A DNA stretch of 64,000 nt from Dipteris shenzhenensis (Eukaryota; Polypodiophyta; Polypodiopsida; Gleicheniales), in the NCBI GenBank assembly GCA_047967505.1, contig CM106538.1; one strand, written 5' to 3'. Shown here piece after piece: positions 14,001 through 26,000 of this stretch. The notes under the pieces were generated by a model. That model did not search any database and was not told where the DNA came from. It worked only from the letters and a program-made list of their open reading frames with translations. Numbering within the stretch: the stretch's first letter is position 1; every line of letters starts with the position of its first letter. Made by a program: the position numbers and the translations under genes.

Positions 14001-17000
14001 GGCTTTCCCTGTGGATGAGTGTATGTTAGAAAATACCCAATAGAGGGTACACGTAGCGGAAGACTTATAGTTATGCCCAGGAGCTCACACAGTGTGTGGT
14101 GTGGGTGTAGAATCACAGACTTCTTTACTTATGTGCATTCAATAGGTGTGCAGACTCATTAATAGACAATGAACCAATCAGATAGAGAAACCACCAAATA
14201 ATATATTTCCGTCCACAACTATGGACACAATACAAAAGAGACAGATCCAGAGTCCCACCAATGGTGTGGTCCTCTGATCTTACCACAAAAGTCCTCCTCC
14301 TATCTGCTGGCTATCTCTAGACTAGAGTCCGCGTGCTCCACCTCGAGCGTGAGTAGACTTTTCGTCTAGAATGATCTTCTCCACCTTGCTGTCTGGAAAC
14401 CAGTCTAGGTGGGCAGCTTCCTGCAAGCTAAGTCTGCAGCACAAGGTACTACTTTCTCCTTCTGACTGTAGGCCCAAAGATAGCCCTGCTGCTGCTCCTT
14501 CTGCTGGTGGAATTGCTGCTCCAGATGATGCTGAAATGAGGCCTGAATGGCCCCCTTATATAGCCCTCAAGGGCCTGGCCAAAAAACCGACCCAGTCTGT
14601 ACAAAAACCGACCCAGTCTGTATGAAAACCGACCAGACTGCTTGGGAAAAACTGCCCTTAAAGGGCTCACAATTCAGGCCTTTTATGGCCCAAACTTCCA
14701 GGGCTTTTGGCCCTCCATTCAAGGCAAATATGCAGCCTATAAAAGGCCTGCCACCTCCCCACTGCCAGTCACATTCCTTGCTGCAGATCTGAGCCTGCAC
14801 TCCCTGCCATGTCTGCGCCTCTGCAAACAGTGCGCCTCCATGTCTTAGATCCTCCGCAATCTGTCCCAGACTGTCTTGCTTCTGCTCCGTACTTTCCTGG
14901 CCCTGTGTCCTGCCTTAACAGTCCTAGATGTGCTGCCCTCATGCCAGCCATGATGCTGTCTATGTAGCAGCCCCTTTCTCTCTTTTCCTGTTGGGCACTG
15001 CCCTAGGTCTCCCTCCCCCATGCTCTCCTCTTATGGGGGCTTACAGATGGGGAGGTGACCTTTCCAACAGTGTACAGCGTTGTTATACGCGAACTCAACA
15101 AGTGGCAAAAATTGCTCCCATTTCGATTGCTGATCCGAAACATAGCATTTGAGAAGATCAAGGGCAGTGGAATTTGCTTCTTCGGACTGCCCATCAGATT
15201 CAGGATGGAAAGAGGATGAGGAATTTAGCGTGGTACCCATATTCTCAAAGATACCTCTCCAGAAAAGACTCGTCATTCGTGGGTCTCTTTCACTGACAAT
15301 TGATTGAGGGATCTCGTGATGTTCAAACACATGAGACATAAAGAGTTTCGCCATTTGGTCTGCTGTAATTTTCTTCCTTACGGGAATGAAGTGGGCCTGC
15401 TTGCTGAATCTGCAAATAATGGTCCATATCCCATCATGTCCCGATGGTGTACGAGGAAGATCAAAAGGTCGAAAGAGCATGTATGACAGCCAACATCTCT
15501 TTCTCATAGATGCCAAAATTCATTTCAGCATCCTGGAGCACTCTACTCTCGTATGCCTCGACTCTTCCATCCTGCATAAGTACCCCTCTTACGCTGTTCC
15601 CTCATGCATCTGCTTGGACAGCGAAGGGTTTGCGAAGATCTGGCAAAATAATCACAGGATTTGAGCAGAGTCTCTCCTTCAATAGGTCAAAAGCTGCAAT
15701 TTCTTTGGGATCCCATCTGAAAGTGACCCCTTTCTTCTGTAAGGCATGTAAAGGAGATGCAATTTCTGCAAAATACCGAATGAACCTCTTGTAGTACAAG
15801 CACAAGCCCAAAAAGCTGCGTACTTCATGGATGTTCTTCAGGTGTGGCAAATTCTTGATGGCCTCTACCTTGGCGGGGTCCATCCTAACTCCATCCTTGG
15901 ACACAATGTGCCCGAGAAAATGGATCTCATGCATGAAGAATTCACTTTTCTTGGCATTGACAAGCAGCTTATGCTTCCGTAGCTCCTCAAGAACAATTGC
16001 CAGGTGCTTCCTATGTTCAGCCTCATGCTGAGAGAACATGATGATGTCATCGAAGAAAGTGCCAACAAAGGCTCGGTGTTCTCTAAAAATCCTGTCCATC
16101 ATTTTGCTGAAGGTGGCAAGTGCATTGGTTGACCCAAATGGCATGACAAGAAACTCGTACAAACCAAATGTGGTACGAAATGCTGTTTTGTGAACATCCT
16201 TTGCCTGAATTCTGATTTGGTGATAACCACTCTTCAGATCAATGTGGCTGAACATTCCATACCCCTGTAACCTATCCAAAATATCATCTATCCGAGGTAT
16301 AGGGAATCTGTTCTTAATGGTAATCTTATTGAGGGCTTTGTAATCAATGCACGTCGCCAGGATCCATCCTTCTTCTGGACCAAGAGCACGGGAGAGCAGG
16401 AATCAGCCCCTTCTCCAACAGGGTTCATAATTTCCTCTTGCTGGGCTGCACTGACCCTGTAAGGAGGTCGGTTAGGAGGACTGCTACTAGGGATTATATC
16501 TATCGTGTGGTCTTCTGGCCTTTCAGGGGGCAACTCCTATGGAAGTGAGTTTGAAAAATAGTCCCTAAACTGAAAAGGAAAATCTGTCCGCTGTTTTTCC
16601 AGCTTAGGAAAATGAGACTCTTCTTCTACTGACTTCTTTTCAGATGCAAACACTAAGTACGCTGAAAGATGCTTTTTCATTACGTTGCCAATGGCAGAAG
16701 CAGATACAATAGGGATAGATTCTCCCTTCAATTTAGCATCCAGAACGTGGGTCTTGTCACGGTGAGTGATTGTGATTGTTTTATTCTTTGTATTCAAAAC
16801 AGCCCCTACGAAAGCGCCAAGGTATCCCCAGTAACACATCACAACCATTCAACGGCATAATATAGAACTCTTCTGTGTAATATGCATCCGCAGCTTGCCT
16901 ATCACCAGAGTAACTGACTGGCTGAGTCCCGGACAAGCCATATTTGCATCACACAAAGGACCCATCTCTTCTGCTCATATTCCTAACTTTCCAGCCAGCT

Positions 17001-20000
17001 TTGGGGAGATGAAATTGGCCTTGGCTCCTGGATCGAAAAACATCAGAGCTGTCTGGTCTCTTATCTTGCCCCATGCCCGGCATAACTCTGTAGCATTTGT
17101 ATTCTGAACAGCCCCAATCAAGTCTAGCAAAAGACTAGCAGTGGGCTTGGGCTTTTTATTATTCTGATTAGTCCTCTTTTCCTCTTTGTGCTCACCCTGC
17201 TAAGTAGGAGGGAACTTCCGCTTCTTATGTGGGCATTCAAAAGCCTTGTGGCCTTCCTCCTTGCAAATATAACACTTGTTGGCATCATAAAGAATTTGCT
17301 TTTCCTCATCAGACATGCGGGTCGGTACTTGCCTCTTTCCTCCAACAAACTTTGCCTTCATGGGCTGCGAAAACTTTATGAACTTTTTAGGGGATTCCGT
17401 CTTGCTGCCCTTTGACCTTGATGTCTCCTGTGAGCTTCCTTTGAACCCATAAACTTTCCCTTGCATTAGTGCATAAGCGGTAGTGGCATTCTCAACCAAC
17501 TGAGACATATTGGAAACCCTTGTCTTCGTGCAGCAGTCCCGAATCTCCTTTGGCAACCCGCATCATGTTGGAAAGGTCACCTCCCCATCTGTAAGCCCCC
17601 ATATGAGGAGAGCATGGGGGAGGGAGACCTAGGGCAGTACCCAACAGAAACAGAGAGAAAAGGGCTGCCGCATAGACAGCATCATGGCTGTCATATGGGC
17701 AGCACATCTAGGACTGTTAAGGGCAGGACACAGGGCCAGGAAAGTACGGAGCAGAAGCAAGACAGTCTGGGACAGATTGCGCAGGATCTAGGACATGGAG
17801 CCGCACTGTTTGCAGAGGCGCAGACATGGCAGGGAGTGCAGGCTCAGATCTGCAGCAAGGAATGTGACTGGCAGTGGGGAGGTGGCAGGCCTTTTATAGG
17901 CTGCATATTTGCCTTGAATGGAGGGCCAAAAACCCTGGAAGTTTGGGCCATAAAAGGCCTGAATTGTGAGCCCTTTAAGGGCAGTTTTTCCCAAGTAGAC
18001 TGGGTCGGTTTTTTGTACAGACTCAGTCGGTTTTTGTACAGACTGAGTCGGTTGGCTGGCCAGGCCCTTGAGGGCTATATACGGAGGCCATTCAGGCCTC
18101 ACTTTAGCATCATCTGGAGCAGCAATTCCACTAGCAGAAGGAGCAGCAGCAGGGCTATCTTTGGGCCTACAGTTAGGAGGAGAAAGTAGTACCTTGTGCT
18201 GCAGAATTAGCTTGTAGGAAGCTGCCCACCTAGACTGGTTTCCAGACAGCAAGGTGGAGAAGATCATTCTAGACGGAAAGTCTACTCACGCTCGAGGTGG
18301 AGCACGCGGACTCTAGTCTAGAGATAGCCAGCAGATAGGAGAAGGACTTTTGTGGTAAGATCAGAGGACCACACCATTGGTGGGACTCTGGATCTGTCTC
18401 TTTTGTATTGTGTCCATAGTTGTGGACGGAAATATATTATATGGTGGTTTCTCTATCTGGTTTGGTTCATTGTCTATTGATGAGTCTGCACACCTATTGA
18501 ATGCACATAAGTAAAGAAGTTTGTGATTCCACACCCACACCGCACACTGTGTGAGCTCCTGGGCATGATTTCCGCTGCGTGTACCCTCTGTTGGGTAAAT
18601 TCTAACACATCAATATCTTTCAATTTGCTCGGACAGCGACACATGTCTGTAAGAATTCACTGGCAGTAGGGCTTCCCAAAACTTCTTATTGTAATCCTTC
18701 AAATTTCTATAATTTGCAGCATCCAACCTGTACCAGGCAGTCATGATATCCACCTCAAAAGTGACAGTGAGCCATGCTGCTGAGAAGACCTGCTTGAATT
18801 CGACCCAAGTGGTAGGTGCTCTGCCTTGCAAGAGGAGGTTGATCCACCATTGGAGCGCATTGCCCTTCAAAAAGGTGGCTGCCTTTCGGACTTTGGAGGA
18901 TTTTGTGAAGTGTCCACCTGAGTAGGCAGCATCAAATTGTTGCATGAATGTCAAAGCCTTCAATCTGTCGTGCATCCCATTGAAAGTCTCAAACTTGACA
19001 GTTGCCCCTCCCTCCTTGTAATCTTTCAATTTGCCTTTAGGGGTGAACGGGTGGGCTGTGAAAACGGTGGGGGCATCACCGCTCCCGCATTCTGAGCCAT
19101 TGAGGGGTTTGGCATTTCAGGTCCCACTCCCTGCATCTATGGCATATTCCAAGTAATGCCCATCGTCCCAGGCATTTCTGTCTACATTCCAGGTTGCATC
19201 CCAATGTTCGAGTACATCATATTGGCATTTGCAGGGGGCATTCCACCCATCATAGGTTGCTGGAAATTCTGCATTCCAGGCTGCGTGCTGCCCATAAAGC
19301 TACCTGGCATTCCGGGTGCCTTTGTGGATGGTGCCACCATTGCCTGAAAAACCGATCCCCCTCCGAAATATCTTGGATGCATCGTGGGATGAGGAAGGGC
19401 TTGCTGTCCTTGATTGATTGAATGAAAATTATTGGCATTACCCGCTATAGGGGTGATTGAGGGCATCTCTGACGGCTGTCCTATAAATAGGGGGCCTCCA
19501 GGCCCTCTTTCCTCATTCAGTTCTCCCAGCACTCCAGCCTCCTACAGCTCCTCCTCAGCCCCCTCTGAACAGCTTGACACTCACCCCCAATGGTCCTCTG
19601 ACCAGCCTCAGCCTTTGGCATCAGTTCAGCCCTGTGGGAAGGTCTTCACGCAGCGCATCAGACGGGGAGTCGAGACAACGAACGGAGTAAGGTTTGGGGT
19701 CTGTTTCAGCAGCTCTTTTCAGTTATCTCTTACACTTTTACACAGCTCATTCTCAGCTCTTTATTTCAGTCATCTCTCAGCTCTCTTATAGGATCTATCA
19801 CTCCTAGATTTTACTCTCTCACTCACGCAGTAACCTTGCATTCCGGTGGACAGCACAAGCCTCTCCCTTGCCTTGCAGAAGCGTCCTACATTGTCAGTCT
19901 GGATAGCATCAAGGTCTCGGTATTGGTTGGCGTTGTGATACAAACTCTATCTTCTCTTCATGTCACACACAGATCACGGGCGATGGCATCTATTCTTTCC

Positions 20001-23000
20001 TCCCAGCCTTCTCTCGTAGATCGCATGTATTCTAATTGATTCGTTCTTTTCTTTTCCTCATGGAGATCCACGAGACCCTCATTTCCCTAGATAGTTCCCC
20101 TTGCCAAATGTCATCATTTTAGCCTTTCCACTTGGTGCACCATTTACCCCTCTCTTGGGGTACATTTAAAACCACTTGCCCCTTGGCATTATTGCACATT
20201 TAGGTGCACCTAGGCCTTAGCACTCAGAACCACCTAGTCAATGCCATTTCACCCTCACCTAGGACCTTGGCAATTACTTCTCTTGACCGTTTCATTTACG
20301 CACATTAACTATTAAAAAAGTTGGTCATCTAAGAGAAAATGCCCACCGATCTTTCCGAGGTCATGCTATCTCGGCTAGAGCATAACATTCCTTCCCTCTT
20401 CAAGCATCAACGTCCTCGATGATGAAATCTGGGAACACTCTCCGTAACTGGTATACGGATTCCCAGGTAGCTTCCGATAGAGGCTGACCATGCCATGCAA
20501 CCAACACCGTGGGTATCTTTCGATTTCGTATTTGCATTGTTCCTCGGTCCAGGATTCTTGTTGGTTTGCGTCTTGCATTATCCTCTATCTCCTGAAACAA
20601 AACCACACCTTCGATTAGTGAGTCACCAATATGCAAAAATTTCTTTAAACGAGAAACATGAAACACTGGGTGCACCTTACACCCCGGTGGCAATTCTAAT
20701 TTATAGGCTACCTTGCCTATTCTTTTCAGAATTAACCACGGCCCACAGTATCGAGGTGATAACTTAGCACACTCTCCTGAAGTCAACGACTTCGAGTGCG
20801 AAGGAACTCTGAGAAAAACTTTTTCTCCTTCCTTAAATACTCTTATAGACCGGTTCTCATCCGCATACACCTTGGCTCTATCCATAGCCTGGCGGATATT
20901 AGCTCTCGCAAGTGCTAGCATCTCCCGCATCTGAACCACAAAGCTCGCGGCACTAGGCACTTTCTGAGGTACTCCAACTATAGTTGGATTGGCTGGTCTA
21001 TAACCATAGTTCAGTTCAAACGGACTGAACCCTGTAGAGGAATGTTTCCTATCATTGTAGGCAAACTCCAACAATGGCAACTACTTGTCCCATGTATGTT
21101 GCCTCAATGACACATATGCCCTCAGCATATCCTCTAAGGTCTGGTTGACTCTCTCCGTCTGACCATCCGTTTCAGGATGATCCCCACTACTCATTCCCAA
21201 CTCAGTCCTTAGTGTCTCAAATACCGCTGTCCAAAAATGACCGGTAAATCTGACATCTCTGTCTGACACTATGGATCTAGGCAATCCATGCAGACGAAAT
21301 ATATGTCTAATGAACAGATCCGCTACTTGCGGGGCACTAACAGACTCTCTAGTCGGAATGAAGTGAGCCATCTTGGTTAGACGATCAACCACCACAAGGA
21401 TAGAATCATACCCTCCTTGCGTCGTAGGCAGCCCTACAATAAAGTCCATGGAAATGCTCTCCCACTTACTTAGTGGTATTTCCAAGGGCTGTAAAAGTTC
21501 GGGTGGCTTCACCCGCTCGGCCTTACTTACCTGACACGAGAAACACGGTGTCACATATTCATGAATATGCTTTTTCATCTTTGGCCAAAAGAAATCTCGC
21601 TTCACGAGATCATATGTCTTCTCGACTCCTGGGTGTCCCGCACACGGGCTATCATGGCACTGTCGAATGACTCTCTGCCTGAGATCATTCTGACTAGGTA
21701 CTACAACCTTGCCATTTCTAACTAGCATACCATACCTTATGGTATATCTTGCATAAGTTTGGCCTTTTCTGGATGCCAGGTCATGCTTTTCATTTTCCCC
21801 GGGTTTTAACACATGAGCTTTAGGCCACAAGCTTTAGACAAACTCGTCCACTTTTTGAGTTTCTCTTATCTCGGTCATTAGAGCACTCTCTAATACCGTG
21901 AAACTCAGGTTGTGCATAATGCGAGACAACGCATCAGCAACCTTATTGTCTTTTCCTCTTCGGTACCGAATCATTAAATTAAACTCCTGCATGAGCTCTG
22001 CCCACCTAGCTTGGCGGCCCCTCAAGTCAGGCTGTTTACAAAAATGTTTCAGAGTATCATGATCCACATCCACATAAAACTCTGAACCATACAAGTAATG
22101 CCTCCATGTTTTCAAAGCATGGATAACAGTATACAACTCCAATTCATGAGTTGGCCAATTCCTTTGAGAGGGAGAAAGCTTCTTGCTTTCAAAGGCTATT
22201 GGCCTTCCCTCTTGAAGGAGGACTGCTCCTACCGCTATGCCACTTGCATCGGTTTCTAGGAACAACGGTTTCTGGGGATCAACTATTTTTAACACCGGTC
22301 CTGTGACCACAGCTTGTTTTATGGTGTTAAAACTTTCTTGTTAATTCTGTCCCCAAATAAAAGGTACTTTATCTGAGGTCAGATCAGTCAATGGCGATAC
22401 TATTCTGAAATATCCTTTGATATGCCTTCTATAAAACTGGACAAAATCCCAAGAATGATCGCAACGCGGTCAGACTCTGAGGGATTGGCCAAGTTAGTAT
22501 CGCAGCCACTTTCTTCGGATCCATTTCTACCCCCTGTGGAGTAATTATGAACCCTAAATATTCAAGCCTAACCATACACAGTATAGTTTTCTTTTTATTT
22601 ACATAAAGACTGGCTTTCCTCGAAGGGCATTACCAAAAACTCATAATGACCAAACCTGCTTCTGAAAGCGGTTTTATGCACATCCTCGGCTCTAATCCGG
22701 ATTTGATGGTAGCCGCACTTAAGATCTATCTTGCTGAAAATCACGGCTCCATGTAATGCATCTAGCAAATCATCAATCCGAGCCATCGGATACCTGTGCT
22801 TAACAGTGATATTATTCAATGCTCTGTAATCTATACAGAGGCGAAACGTATCATCCTTTTTCTTCTTTTATATCACTGGCGAAGCAAAAGGTGAGAAACT
22901 TGGTTGAACTACGCACCTCCGCCTCTTCAGTAAAACTCATTCTATAGGGAGGTCTATTTACAGGTTCTGCCCCCGGGATCAGTTCAATCTTATGTTGAAC

Positions 23001-26000
23001 TTTCCGCTCTGGAGGTAACACATAAGGTAGTTCATCCCTAAAACATTCAAAGAACTCCTCTGTTATAAGATTAGCCAGCTTGGCCATCTCACCACTTTGC
23101 GTGACATCAGTTCTAGCCGAAGAATCATTAACCGGCTCTACCGATGCTGTGCAAAGGAATAAAAACTCTGGAGGTAACCCATAAGGTCGTTCATCCCTAA
23201 AACATTCAGAGAACTCCTCTGTTATAAGATTAGCCAGCTTGGCCATCTCACCACTTTGCGTGACATCAGTTCTAGCCGAAGAATCATTAACCGGCTCTAC
23301 CGATGCTGTGCAAAGGAATAAAAACTCTACTTGAGCTTTTCTGATCTCCATCATGGAAACCAACAGTCCTTGAGGTATATCTTTTTCACCTCGCAAGACA
23401 TAAAGCACATCATTCATCTTGAATTGATATACGTGCTTTTTCCGATCAATGGCTAGATTCTTCCTAGAATGCCACGCCATACCCAGGGCTATATCTGCAT
23501 GAGCAAGCTTGGTCGTTTCAAAATCAAGCTTCTCGGCATAGTCCTGAATCCGAAGCTCCAACTGGGTAACCCTTTGGTCCCATACTTGAGTTGAACTTCC
23601 GTCTGCCATCCTGACTGTATACGCATAGCCAGATGGACTTGTCTTTAATTTCAGCCTCTTCACGAGCTTGGAGTTAATCACGTTGTGAGTTGACGCCGAG
23701 TCAAACAACACAATGACATCATGATTGGCCACTTGCCCTTTCATTTTAATTAACTCCGTATCATTAAAGGCCGCATACCCCGTTGCTGCGGGCTTAGATA
23801 GGATGTTATCAGCTGCACTCGTCACTAACTTAGCAACAGATACACATAACAAACAAGGTACTAACCTCTGAGAAGGTCCCGCCAATTGCATCTGCATATG
23901 TTCCGCATCGGGACTCTCCTGCATTTCCACGTCGCATTCAGATATTATCATATTAGCCGTGCGACGGTCTTTATTCAGTGGACAATCTTTCCACTGATGT
24001 CGCTGAAGGCAGCCGAAGCACAATCCTTCTTTTCTAGCTTTCTCTTTTTGTTCAGGGGTCAACAAGGACTTTGACCAAGCCCGGGCTGCCATTGGAGTTA
24101 TTTTCCTTTTCACCCCAACGGTGGTACTTGTTTTTACTGGTCCCTCAACCGGCTTCACCTGCTTGGTTTGGCCACTTGGCTGCGAAACACTTGTCTTTGA
24201 AGTCCATTTCCTCTGAAATCCCCCTTTTTTCGGGTACTCATACTGAGTCCCTGCCTGCACAAATCCACCAGATCTGCCTCTGGCATCCTCATAGTTCAGG
24301 GCTACTGCAATAGATTCATCTAATGTAGTCACATACTTAGCCCGAACTTCCATTTTGATCTTGTCGTTCAGTCCATAGATATAGTCTTTTAACTGAACTG
24401 ACATAGGGAGAGGGTCTGTTATTTTCATGACACATTCCCTGAATTTGTCGGTATACTCTGCCACCGACAGACTTCTCTGACGAAGATTTCTATAAGCATC
24501 CCAAGCTCGGTACTCTTCATCAGGTGGGAGAAAGTGTTTCTTAAATTCAGCTTTAAACCCTTCCCAGGTGGTAGGAGCAACTTGATCCTTCTGTTGCTTT
24601 ATCCACCATCTATCCGCTGCCTCAATAAACAAGTGTGTGGCCTCACGGATTTTCTTTAGATCAGATCTAATTTCACAAATAGCGAAGGCTTCTTCCCACT
24701 TGTGTAACCAAACCTCGATCACATCAGAGCTGCGCTCGGTCATCCGACCAGCGTACTTCTCCGGTCTATAATTAGCGATATTAGGCACTTTGACCCTTGC
24801 GCGCTCTAATGAATGTATACTGGGCTCTGGCTCTGCTGGAGCTTTGCCCTTATCAATTCTAGACGGTCTAGCCGACAAGGCTTGTACCATCTCCCTGATC
24901 TCATTCTGACCAGCATTCACTTGAAGTTGCTGGTTCATAATCTGCTGTAAAGCATCTTCTAATATCGAAATCCTACCGATCACAGTAGATGCTGTGTGAT
25001 GTGACATTTGTTGTGTAGATTGTGCTCTAGACTCACTAGGATTCACCCTAGAATTCTGTCCTTCTGCCTCCATAGTTTCACAATGAAAAATGGGGTTTTT
25101 TTTTTTTTTTTTTCAGTGAATTGGGAATTCCTTTAGTTTGAGTCTCTATTATGAATGTTATGAGAGAGTTTTGGAGAAGCATGTGTTTCAAAACTATCAT
25201 TTGATGATGATGTGAGTGCATTGCAAATGGAGCAATGGGATTCAATATGGCTTTACATAAGAGTAGAGTCCTATGATAAACCATCATGATTGAGAGCTAG
25301 GAGAAGAAGTCTTTTCTAGAACCCAAATAAAAGATATATATACACTTCTTTTCTATTCTGCTTTCCTGTTTTTCTTTCTCCTGCGCCCTAAACTCCCAAT
25401 TATATAATACTCTGAACGTTCCTTTTACGGTGCAGAAATAACAGGACCATATATAAAAACTGTATCGAAAGAAGGTGCTCTCTGATTTCTCCTCGAAATT
25501 TCGATTGGTCCTCTTTGTCGTATTTATCTGTGGTTTGTTTTTTTTAATATATATCCCGAGTTCAAGGATCGGGGTTTAACCATCCTGGGCTAACCACAAT
25601 CTTTTCCTTCCATCGTTAAAGATACCAAAGCGCCTCTGATGCGCGTCGGTTCACCTGCGACCTTCTGGACCTGTAATGTCAATTAGGTACGAAAAACTGG
25701 CAGACAATGGCGATGACGACTCTTCCTGTTTTTCTTGTTACCCCGTCAATCAACCAGGATCTCTGTAAGCTATAGATGACATCGTTCTGATGGAGGGAGG
25801 CCTGCGTAAATGAACGTAAGTGCTCGTCAACCAAGTCCCGTCCCGTACAGTCTTCGTTACGTCAACTATGACCCCAGGCCTTCGTTCCGTTTCACCTCCT
25901 AATATCTGCACGCAGTCGTCCGTCAAAATCCCACGAGGTAGGTTATCCGCTGACTAAAAGAGGTCCCGTACTCGTTGACGGACCACGTTCCTTCCCGTGG

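Larger units (their letters stand above)
11457..19481 (-). mobile_element. Chromovirus (Ty3/gypsy) element G1-A, 5'-truncated
   Basis: Minus-strand element with its 3' LTR at 11457-12987 and gag-pol read leftwards from 19481. Domain order is Gag, CCHC knuckle, protease, reverse transcriptase, a remnant of RNase H, integrase, chromodomain. It is the same family as G1-B (26659-46086). Its 5' LTR, primer site and Gag start are lost: homology to G1-B stops abruptly at 19481. Two solo LTRs interrupt it, and about 0.65 kb of RNase H/integrase is deleted at about 15465. Non-autonomous and old. Confidence 0.85.

Noticed and set aside
17614-18189. 191-residue open frame on the plus strand
   Set aside because: Lies entirely inside solo LTR copy 3; the homologous copies do not keep the frame and the protein has no family likeness.
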